From contig CM019823.1 in NCBI GenBank assembly GCA_009763385.1, forward strand, positions 42,713,828-42,777,827: a DNA stretch of 64,000 bases. Direction: 5' to 3'. The DNA is from Coix lacryma-jobi var. lacryma-jobi (Eukaryota > Streptophyta > Magnoliopsida > Poales > Poaceae). Made by a program: the position numbers and the translations under genes. Below the pieces are notes generated by a model that did no database searches, had not been told where the DNA came from, and saw only the letters and a list, made by a program, of their open reading frames with translations. Below are positions 11,428-20,745 of this stretch, piece after piece; the stretch's first letter is position 1; each line of letters begins with the position of its first letter.

Positions 11428-12413
11428 CACTAGTATGATTTTTCCTAGCGCCTCAATTTTTTTTACTGACGGTTTGAGTTACCACGCGCCTGTAGAAAAT
11501 GAACCGGTGGACCTCAAGTCTAGAACCGCCTATAGAAATGGATTTCTACAGGCGGTTTGTTAAGACAACCGCCTGTAGAAATGTCAGGTTTCTACAGGCG
11601 GTTCGTTAAGAAACCGCCAGTAGAAATACACGTGTTTTTTAAAATTTGATTTTTTTTCAAACTATCTCGGATAAGAAAACACCCAAAATAAAAGTTGTTC
11701 GTCTCAAAAAGTTATAAAACTTTGTAAATTATAACTTTTTAATTTGAAGTCATCTTGTCAACGAAAAATATGTTTGAATGGTCTCAAATTTGAAATTCAA
11801 ATTTTATAAACGACCTCGGATGGGGAAATGACCAATACAAAAGTTGTTCGTCTCGAAAAGTTATGAAACTTTTTAGTTGACAACTTTTTGATTTGAAATT
11901 GTTTAGGACCTCAAACAAGCAAATTACACTCAGGTTTGTATAATATGTGGGGAACCGAAGGAGTATTTGAACACATGTGAGTGTGTGGTGCAGTGGTAGA
12001 GGAGGCTCCGCGCGAGGTCGAGATCGTGGGTTTGAATCCCACCGGCCGCGTTAGCCGCGGATTTTGCGTGAAAAAATGCCGCGACTTGCGACTGAGATGG
12101 GCGGGCGCTGGGCGGTGAGGTCCTCGCTGTAATTAAAATATTTTTTCTCTATTTATTTTTGGTTTTTTTCGAAAAGTTTTTCTATATGCGGTTCGCTATG
12201 TCAACCGCTTGTGGAAATGCCTATTTTCACAAGCGGTTTGCTAAGTCAACCGCCTGTGACAGGCGGTTTGCTAAGTCAACCGCCTCTGAAAATCCTTTCC
12301 ACAGGCGGTTCACAAGCAACCGCCTGTGTTGTGGTCCTATTTTTACTGGCCCCCAGCGCAGGCGGTTGAGAAAAACGTCCGTAGAAATGAGTCTACAACC
12401 GCATGTGCAGTGG
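11428..12413. mobile_element. CACTA-like non-autonomous element with subterminal repeats
   Basis: Both ends are dense in direct and inverted copies of an AACCGCCTGTAGAAAT / TTTCTACAGGCGGTT motif, as in CACTA subterminal regions. The outer bases read CACTAG on the left and CAGTG (rc CACTG) on the right. No transposase is present. Boundaries are tentative. A tRNA-like A/B-box pair lies inside at 11985-12050. Confidence 0.45.
11985..12050 (+). repeat. tRNA-like segment (possible SINE head)
   Basis: TGGTGCAGTGGTAGAGG resembles a pol III A box, and GGTTTGAATCC, about 35 bases on, matches the B-box consensus with one change. The flanking stems do not form a good cloverleaf, so a functional tRNA is unlikely. 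A SINE-derived or decayed tRNA-like segment fits better. Confidence 0.3.
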
Positions 12414-12424
12414 TCTCCACGTTA

Positions 12425-12720
12425 TTCTCTACTAGGTGATTCCACTAAATGTTCTATTTCTTGGTGCAAAGTGTCCATATCATTTCTACTAAGTCCATAT
12501 TATCTCTTTTAATTAAAAAATATTTATGACATCTCTGTCACATGAAATACTTTAATTTTTAATAATATACTCTAATAAAGTAGATTCTCACTAGATGATT
12601 TATCTCTTCATGCAAGGTGTCCATACCATTGTCCACTAAGTTTATATCGACCCTTATTAATTAAAAAAATATTCATGACATCTCTATCACGTGAAATACT
12701 TTAAATCTTTAATAATTTAT
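12425..12720 (+). repeat. diverged tandem duplication, unit about 150-160 bp
   Basis: The block containing GTGTCCATA, CTAAGT, AATTAAAAAATATT, ATGACATCTCT and TGAAATACTTTAA occurs twice in a row (about 12425-12570 and 12590-12720). No coding function is apparent. It continues as AT-rich non-coding DNA to about 13100. Confidence 0.6.
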
Positions 12721-13099
12721 TAACATATAAGTTATTTGCATATGCTATTGTTTTATCACCTATTCTTCTATAATGTAATCAAATATTCTATTATTTTTCC
12801 TTCTATTAGCTTACCAATTTTTTTACCAGATTTGATACAATAAATAACATGCAAACCAAATTCATATACATGTACATAAAATATATAGAATATCATATAT
12901 TAATGTTATGTATATTTACGTAATAGATTTTTTAAAGAAAATTATGCAGAAACATGCAAAATATACTTCTAGTTCAATCTATTCTCCAACGGCGCACGTA
13001 GCAGTTGCCACCTTTCACAGCAGCAGTTGTTGCATTGCAACCCTCCGGTTTCACTTCGGTGGTAGCTCTTATGTGATTAATATAATTTACCCATAATGA

Positions 13100-13630
13100 G
13101 CTTATTCTTGAGGCAAACTAGAATGTATTGACTAATTTTAGACAATGTTGTTGCATGAGGGATGCAAAGGTTGAAAGGAGACTATCCGTTTGACGAGCAG
13201 GGCACTTGAGGTTGTTAGCTTCTTGCTACCGTGTCATGCGAACCTGCGGAGTGTGAACCGTGAACTGTGAACTTGTGTTCTAGGGTGCAGCGTGTCACCT
13301 ATATGTGCCTATATGTGTGAACTGTGAATCGTGGAACTCGTGTTGGCTGCGCTGCGGACCTGCTGGTCCCGAGCGCGGCCGCAGTAATTGTGCGCACTGC
13401 ATATGCAAGCGAGGATGGACTTCACTTGCAGCATCTTCAGGGAGCACGGTCTCGTCGCGCGCCAATCTTGCTCAAAGGAGTTGGCCGTTGGGTAAACGAA
13501 TTCGTCGAGCCGGTAGCCAAGTCGTGCCAGTAGTCTGCAAGCAGATTGGCGCACATGGAGATGACCGTCGTCGGCCGGCTCATTGTGAGCGTACGTCGAA
13601 GAGGAAGAATCAGGTAAGGGAGTAGATCAT
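13100..13630. other. intergenic stretch without a recognised gene
   Basis: There are short GC-richer open frames on both strands at 13305-13625 with no start context, splice structure or recognisable motif. I do not call a gene here. Confidence 0.4.
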
Positions 13631-13969
13631 GGGCCTGTTTGGTACAGCTCACAACAGCTTCATGAGCTGTTGTGAGCTGTTTTTTTTTTTTTTTTGCCAA
13701 ACACCAATTTACAAAACAGCTTCACCCATGAAGCTATTTTATCCTCCCTCTCACAAAAACAGCTTCACCCATGAAGCTGAAAAAAGTAGCTTTTCACGGC
13801 TTACACCTCCATTTCTCTCTCTCAACCATGCATGAAGTTGTTGGTGAAGCTGTTTTGCCAAACACTTTTTTCAAAACAGCTCAGCTTCACCTAGTAAGTT
13901 GCCCATGAAGCTATTTTCTAAAAAAAAAAACAGCTTCAGTAGTGAAGCTGAGCTGTACCAAACGGGACC
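13631..13969. mobile_element. MITE with AACAGCTTCA repeats (hAT-like)
   Basis: The termini GGGCCTGTTTGGTACAGCTC and GAGCTGTACCAAACGGGACC form an inverted repeat of about 20 bp. The subterminal motif AACAGCTTCA and its complement recur at least eight times in both orientations. The element is 339 bp and non-coding. Confidence 0.7.
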
Positions 13970-14739
13970 TATATTTGTTGGGACACACAGAGGTGGAGCT
14001 GGCGGATTGTATTCCGGATAGGATAATGCATGCATAATATAGCTGGAGATAATAAAAGATAGAGGTTCTGAATGACATTCACAACTCTAGATCAATGGGC
14101 CCGTGTTCATGGTAGATCATGGGTGTTGAGTATGTACTCCCATGTAACGGTCCATTTGTCAGCCAAAAAAAAAGTGTAACGGGTCATGGGTCTAATTTGG
14201 CGTTGATATGCAGGAGTGCAGGACGCAAAAGCCGAATCGGGACGAGGAGAAAAGGGGCCCAATCTACCTGGGCCGTCCACTCTGTGTTCAGTAGACAATG
14301 GGATCGAGAGACAGCCCAGTTTTTTGTTTGACCTGCCTCCCTTCCCTTCCTTCCTTGGAGTGATTCTGTCTGCCCCGCAGAACTCCTATCTTGTGTGCGC
14401 GTTGGGCGGGGCCGTTAAAACTGGCTGCGAAACCCGACTGCGCGCGTCCGAGCCAATGTGCCCTACTCACCTGCTCCTGCAGTCTACGAGCCGCCGAGCC
14501 AAGAAAGCGACACGGCGAAAGGCAAATATATAGAACCTTGTTCTCCGGTCCCAAGTTTGATCCTGGGTATTTGTATTTGACTCGACCACTTGAATTGGCC
14601 TACTACCTTTCACTAGTTTTGTGTCCAACCGAACCACCACTACTGCGTCTCACATAATAAGATTCTAAACAACGTTTGCCCGTACAAGTCGCTCGAATCC
14701 TCAAAAAAACGACGGAGCAACCAATGCCCGATCGAGCTC

Positions 14740-14750
14740 TATATATATAT
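14740..14750 (+). promoter_or_regulatory. TATA box of GST3
   Basis: TATATATATAT lies about 95 bp upstream of the GST3 start codon. It is preceded by GACGGAGCAACCAATGCCC at 14711-14729, nearly identical to the block upstream of GST2. Confidence 0.6.
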
Positions 14751-14841
14751 CGAACGTCGCTCGATCGAGGGAACAAACACATCAACCGCGAAAATTAACA
14801 AAGAATCAGCACACGCGCAGGGGGAATTAGAAGCCAAGAAA

Positions 14842-15663
14842 ATGGCAGGAGGCGACGAGCTGAAGCTTCTGAGCACTTGGTTCAGTCCGTTCGGGTCCAG
14901 AGTGAAGCTCGCGCTCCACCTCAAGGGCCTGAGCTACGAGTACGTGGAGGAGGAGGACCTGACGAACAAGAGCCAGCTCCTCCTCGAGAGCAACCCCGTG
15001 CACAAGAAGGTCCCCGTGCTCTTCCACAGGGCAAGGCCCTGCGAGTCCATGGTCATCGTGGACTACATCGAGGAGGCGTTCGCCGACGCCGCCGGCCCGC
15101 CGCTCCTCCCCTCCGACCTCTACGAGCGCGCCGTCGCCGGTTCTGGGTCGCCTTCATCGAGACCAAGGTTCGTTTACCACCTCACTGCCGTCCTGCGTTA
15201 TACGTTTCGATCTGAATGCATGCTTGTAACTTGTTTTAATTTCCTGCGTGCGTGCGTGCGATGGAGCAGCTGGTGAGCCCTGGTTCAAGATGCTCGACGG
15301 CACCAGGACGCGCGCGGAGATGGGCGAGGGGGTGAAGCAGATGCTGGCGGCGGTGGCGGCCCTGGAGGGCGCGCTGGCGCAGTGCTCCGGCTCCGGGGGG
15401 AAGCCCTGCTGCTTCTTCGGCGGCGACAGCGTCGGTACGTGGACGTCGCGCTCGGCGGCCTCCTCGTGTGGGTGCGCGCGTCCGAGGTGCTGCTCGGCGT
15501 CAAGTTCCTCGACGCCGCCAGGACCCCGCTGCTGGCGGCCTGGGCCGACCGCTTCGCCGCGCTCGACGCGGCCAAGGCGGCCCTGCCGGACTTCGGCAGG
15601 GTCATCAAGCACGCCATGATGAGGCGGGGCGCCGCGGCCGCCGCTTTGGCGCCGAAGAACTGA
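14842..15663 (+). pseudogene. GST3: tau-class glutathione S-transferase with multiple indels
   Basis: A tandem near-copy of GST2 (MAGGDELKLLSTWFSPF start, TATA box, same intron position). Exon 1 is about 14842-15167 and exon 2 about 15270-15663, with a 102-bp GT-AG intron. Relative to GST2 I see a one-base and a two-base loss at 15025-15043 that jointly remove one codon and change the residues before CES. I also see a one-base loss at about 15137, before the conserved RFW, another near 15275 at the start of exon 2 (LVAPWF context), and another near 15434 after GGDSVG. The last three each shift the frame. The C-terminal FLDAARTPLLAAWADRF part is clear. Most losses shorten short homopolymers, so recent decay and assembly error are both possible. 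Confidence 0.85.
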
Positions 15664-16275
15664 ACCTGCTGCTGTTGTTCACTCGGCTCCTAAATAATAA
15701 GCTCGATGACGGTTTACCGCGGTGCGATGATACTAGCGATTGACGAGCGCTCCTGTTCTTGTTTAATTTGGTGCGATGTTGCTGCACGTGCGGTACGTAC
15801 ATACCAAGAGTAGTGTGCAACTTATTGTGAGGTCACTTGTTTTGTGCGGTATGTACACGTTCTTCGCCTTTGTACGCTTTTTTCGTGTGTATGTTTTTTT
15901 TTTTGAGACAAAAGAATAATTATATTAGATTATATCTGGGTACATTATCACGTTACAAGTACTCTGAAAAAAAACATGTATCCAGAAACTGAATTCATCT
16001 ATATTGTACCCACACTGTGAACACAAACTCTTAAATCCAAACCTATTTGATGTTTCATATAGATGACCGCATAGGCAAAACAACTATTGTCAAATATTTA
16101 CCTTTGCGGTCATTCATACAAACGTCAAATAGGCTTGGATTTGAGAGTTTGAGTCATTCAGAACATGTACAAGATTAAAAAAAAAACTTTATGACACTCA
16201 AATTTTTATTTGATCAATTATGAGGAGTTATATATGTGGTTCTCCTCAGATGGATTTTTTTTAATAAACTCTTGT
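15664..16275. other. GST3 3' flank with a foldback element at 16024-16157
   Basis: No gene is present. A perfect-looking hairpin pair, CAAACTCTTAAATCCAA...TTGGATTTGAGAGTTTG, with arms of about 50 bp spans roughly 16024-16157. It is probably a small foldback MITE. The rest is AT-rich 3' flank. Confidence 0.5.
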
Positions 16276-16284
16276 TTTCTATAT

Positions 16285-18135
16285 CGGAAGTGCTAGCGCT
16301 CGGACGTTCGATGGGTATCAAATCCATCGGACAACCCCTCGCGTGCCTTTTACACGTCTGCTCCGCTTCAAACCAGCGCCTGTGTCTAAAAATAGTGGCC
16401 CCACGTTCATCTTATATCTCGTATGGTAGAACTGTATCCCGCATCCATCCAACGTCTGCATGGTGGAACCACCTCTCGCGCTCGCACGATGGAACCAGGA
16501 CCCACGCCCACTTGCCCCACTTGCAGATGTGCGCCGCGGTCTACAGGCCTTTTGACGTCGGCACCTAGACCACGGCAGCGTAATAACAACAGCATGTGGA
16601 CAGTGGCATGCAACATCCGATCTACTTTTGAAACATTCAAATGAAACATTTGCAACATAAATCTAAAAACAGATGAAACCACTTGAAACATTCGTTGAAA
16701 CATGTTTGTGGTGCCGTTACAACTTGTGCAACACTAAGATATACTTTTGAAAACATCCCGTTAAAACATTTGCAACATCAACCTAAAATAGATGAAACAC
16801 TTGAAACATCACAGTGCAACACCAAGATATTTAGTTTTTGAAAACTCCCCATGAAACAAACGTCCTGAAACACTTGAAATATAGCCTTGCAACAAGCGTA
16901 TATTGTCCTTGCAACATATGCAATTTCACGGATAACTTTTGCAACATCCAGACGAAACACTTAAAACATAAGTCTAGAACGCCTGAAACACTTGAAAACA
17001 CAACATTGCCTACGCAGCCACGACCTACCTGGTGGATAACTGCGCTAGTGCAGGCCTCCCCATCCTTCCTGCCGACAACATGAGCTGGATGGAGGCGCAG
17101 GTGCGGGCGTAGGCCTCCCCAGGCGCAGATGCAGGCCTCCCCTTCAGTGACGAGCAAGGTGGACAGGGCCGCTGCGCCAGCACACAAAGCGGCACAGGGA
17201 GAGGCCGGATATCTCGCGTGAAGAGACCGGCCACGCAAGAGAGACGTTGGAGCATGTGCTTCATGCTGGGGAGGGAGCAGCATGAAGACTCAGGCGAGAA
17301 GAGAGTATCCTGCTCAGGGTTTTTCTTACCGACCGGTTGATCAAAACCGCCGGCCACCGGTAGCGGTTTACCGGACCGGTTTGATCGGTAACCGCCCGGT
17401 ACCGGCCGGTTTGAAGTTTGAATTCAAACGCCTCAGTTGTTCGGTTTCGAATCGGTAAACCGGTCGGTTTGGGTCGGTTACCGACCGGTTTGAGCGGTTT
17501 ACCGGTCGGTTTGAGAGGTTTTTTCAAAATTCAAATTTATTTTTTTTAAAAAAAATGCTAAAAAATTCCTAAAAATACTTCATGATTTATAGAATCCAAT
17601 GATGTCAAAAATTTTCAAATTTGAGTGTGTTTAGTATGTTTTTCGACCTTCTTAATTTAATGGGCCGTCGACTATATATTTTTTCTTTTTCTTTTTCTTT
17701 TTCTTCAAACTTCTAAACGTCTAAATAAATACTAAACGAACTCAAATTTGAAAAAAAATTACACCATTAGCTTCTATAAATCATGAACTATTTTTAAGAA
17801 TTTTTTCAGAATTTATTTTTAAATTTAAAATTTAAAATTTAAAAAAACCAAACCGGACCGAACCGAAACCGGTCCGGTCCGGTATGACCGGTAACCGGCC
17901 ATACCGACCGGTTACCGATCGGTAAGAAAAACCCTGATCCTGCTGCCGTGCTGCGGGAGTGTGTCTGGAGTGGACAGGAAGGACTGACGGAGGATGTCTG
18001 GAGTGGATAGGAAGGACCTGACGAGAGGATTTGTTTTAAAGAACTCCCGTGGAGATAGGAAAGGGTAGTTGGGCTAGCGTCCCCGCGCACCAAGAAGCGT
18101 CCGTCCGCCTGGACGCCCGCACTACAGCATTTCCG
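16285..18135. mobile_element. MULE-type non-autonomous element carrying a nested hAT
   Basis: The ends CGGAAGTGCTAGCGC and (rc) CGGAAATGCTGTAGTGC are inverted. A perfect 9-bp duplication TTTCTATAT flanks the element (16276-16284 and 18136-18144), diagnostic of Mutator-like transposition. The interior includes a run of imperfect GAAACA...TTGCAACAT repeats (about 16620-17010) and a GC-rich non-coding stretch. Subtracting the nested hAT leaves about 1.2 kb. No transposase is encoded. Confidence 0.8.
17315..17936. mobile_element. hAT-type MITE nested in the MULE
   Basis: The ends CAGGGTTTTTCTTACC...GGTAAGAAAAACCCTG are an inverted repeat starting with the hAT-typical CAGGG. A perfect 8-bp duplication ATCCTGCT flanks it (17307-17314 and 17937-17944). 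The arms are rich in CCGGTTTGACCGGT-like repeats, and the whole 622 bp folds back on itself. Confidence 0.85.
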
Positions 18136-18387
18136 TTTCTATATAATAGTTAAAGAATTCAGCTAAAAATAGTAAAGATTTCGCTGTTAGTCAAATGTCA
18201 ATACAAATGTACAGTGTCTGTCCTTTTTCTCGAAGCGGGTGCACCACCGGTGCACGTCATGGATGACGAACACGAACTGAACGTCTGAACCACGCACATG
18301 GTCACAAAAGACTACGATCTACTCCTACATCGACGGAACGGTGGCGTTCGCAGAACGGAAGGAACACTCACTCCTCCAAAGTAAAAA

Positions 18388-19555
18388 GAGTAAAATGCAC
18401 TGGCGGTCCTTAAAGTTGTCAGCATATGTCATATAGGTCTCAAACTTTTAAAAACACATTTCTGGGTCCCTAAAGTTGTCGACAGGTGTCGTATAGGTCC
18501 CAAAGTTCTAAAAACGCATTTCTAGGTCACTGAAATTAGTTCGGGTGTCATCTAAGTCCCAATGGGCGCTTAACCGATCCATTAACTGACATGGCAGGCT
18601 AACTCAGGGCTTATATAGACCTGACAGGTGGGACCTGTACATCAGCGGTACACTTAGTTATTTTTTTTAAAATCATATCTTTTGCATATGATCTCGGATG
18701 AAGATGAATTATATATGAAAATTGTAGCCCTCGATGAGATCTACAACTTTTTAGTTTTAATATTTTTTATTTGAGATTGTTAAGATGGTTAAAAGAGTAA
18801 TATAAAGTTTCACCAATATATTATTCGCATGAGTTTGTCATATAAAAAACTTATATCTCTCGTGTATGACAACAGATAAAATACTTTATATGAATATTGT
18901 AGGTCTCAATAAGATATGCAAATTCATAATTTTGAATTTTGTTATTTGAGGTCGTTAAAATTATAAAAGAAATAAAATAAAATTTCAGCAGCATATTAAT
19001 CACGTACTAGAGTCTGTCATCCTAAAGGCACCATGTTCTCAAATACAGTGACAAATAAAGATAGTTTATATATGTAAATTATAGTCACCGATGAGACCTA
19101 TAAATTTATTATTTTAACAAGCTCGAATACGCGAATAATAAGCTATTAAAACTTTATATTATTATTTTTGTCATCTTAACAATCTTAAATGAGAAATATT
19201 AAAACTAAAAGGTTATAGATCTCATTGAGGGCTACAATTTTCATATATAATTTATCTTCATCCGAGATCATATGCAAAAGATATGTTTTTAAAAAAAAAT
19301 AACTAAGTGTACCGCTGATGTGTAGGTCCCACTTGTCAGGTCTATATAATCATTGAGTCAGTCTGACACATCAGCTAACGGGTCGGTTAAGCGCCCATTG
19401 AGACCTAGATGACACCCGAATTAATTTCAGGACCTAGAAATGCGTTTTTAGGACTTTGAGACCTATACAACACTGCCGACAACTTTAGGGACCCAGAAAT
19501 ACGTTTTTAAAAGTTTGGGACCTATATGACACCGGACCGCCAGTGCATTTTACTC
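18388..19555. mobile_element. MULE with long inverted arms, upstream of GST4
   Basis: The ends GAGTAAAATGCACTGGCGG...CCGCCAGTGCATTTTACTC are inverted, and the complementarity continues for several hundred bases (for example TCTCGGATGAAGATGAAT near 18700 and its complement near 19260). A perfect 9-bp duplication AAGTAAAAA flanks it (18379-18387 and 19556-19564). It is 1168 bp and codes for nothing apparent. Its right end is 67 bp before the GST4 ATG, or 58 bp counting from the end of the duplication. Confidence 0.85.
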
Positions 19556-19622
19556 AAGTAAAAAGAAACTCCAGAGTCCAGATCCAGACTAGACTAGTGG
19601 CTTCAGGTTCTAACCGCAAGCC

Positions 19623-20451
19623 ATGGCGGTAGGACGAGAAGCGGACAGTGGCCAAGAGCTGAAGCTGCTGGGCGTGTGGTCGAGCCCGTTCGTCATCAGG
19701 GCCCGCGTCGCGCTCAACCTCAAGGGCCTCGCCTACAGTTACGTCGAGGACGACCTCAACAGCAAGAGCGAGCTCCTCGTCGCCTCCAACCCCGTGCACA
19801 TGAAGGTGCCGGTGCTCCTCCACGGCGGCCGGCCCATCTGCGAGTCCCAGGTCATCGTGGAGTACATCGACGAGGCCTTCCCGGCCAGCGGGCCCCGCCT
19901 CCTCCCCGCCGACCCGTACCGCCGCGCCGTCGCTCGCTTCTGGGCCTCCTACGTCGACGACAAGGTATTCCCATATCTCATTCGCTTGCCCTGCACTTGC
20001 AATCACAAATCGACTTCAGATTTCGCCCACCGTTAATAACTAACCCCGATAGCTGTGCTGTGCGCGGCTTGCAATGCAGCTCTTCACCACCTGGATACCC
20101 GTCTACAACGGCAGGACGACCGAGGACAGGGCCGAGGCGGCGAGGCAGCTTGTGGCCGTCCTGCAGAAGTTCGAGCAGGCGTTCCATGAGTGCTCCGGCG
20201 GCGGCAAGGCGTTGTTCTTCGGCGGGGATGCCGTCGGCCTCGTGGACGTCGTGCTGGGCGGCTTCCTCGGGTGGCTGCGCGCGTCCGAGGTGATGTGCGG
20301 CGTGAGGGTGATCGACCCGGCCGAGACGCCGCTGCTGGCGGCGTGGGCGGACCGCTTCGCCGCGCTCGACGGCGTCAGGGAGGTGATACCTGACGTGCAG
20401 AGGCTGCTCGAGTATAACAAGATGAGGCGAGCTCGCCGTGGGCTGCCATAG
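19623..20451 (+). CDS. GST4: tau-class glutathione S-transferase, intact
   Basis: Exon 1 is 19623-19964 (114 codons) and exon 2 is 20080-20451. The intron is 115 bp, phase 0 and GT-AG, and the protein is 237 aa. The catalytic serine is Ser21 (WSSPF), with glutathione-contact positions Lys48, Val62-Pro63 and Glu74-Ser75. The usual HKK before VPVL is HMK here. The C-terminal domain has FFGGDAVGLVDVVLGG. Compared with GST1 there is a five-residue N-terminal extension (MAVGREADSG). The role is glutathione conjugation in the cytosol. Only about 58 bp separate the ATG from the transposon target duplication and no TATA box is visible there. The promoter therefore either lies in the MULE or has been displaced beyond it. 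Confidence 0.95.
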
Positions 20452-20745
20452 GTGCTGCCGTGCTGGGGGGCCTTCGGTCATCTATATGCCTGCGTCTGCG
20501 TGTAGTCAGACAACTCTAAAATCTAAATAAGACTTGCATATATCTTCCGTCAATTTCAATTGAAAAAGCGAGGGATTGATTTTTTGTGCTAAAGAATATG
20601 CTTCAAATTTTCTCTTTCGTCAGCTCTGGGATGTAGATTTGACAGGTACATATTTACGATGAAATGTACTAGAGCCGATCTATAATTCAAAAATGATTTT
20701 AAGACACACTCTAATTTATTTACAACAGATGCACGTCAAAACCCG

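Noticed and set aside
13305..13625. overlapping frames on both strands
   Set aside because: No start context, introns or recognisable protein features. The segment is short and between repeats.
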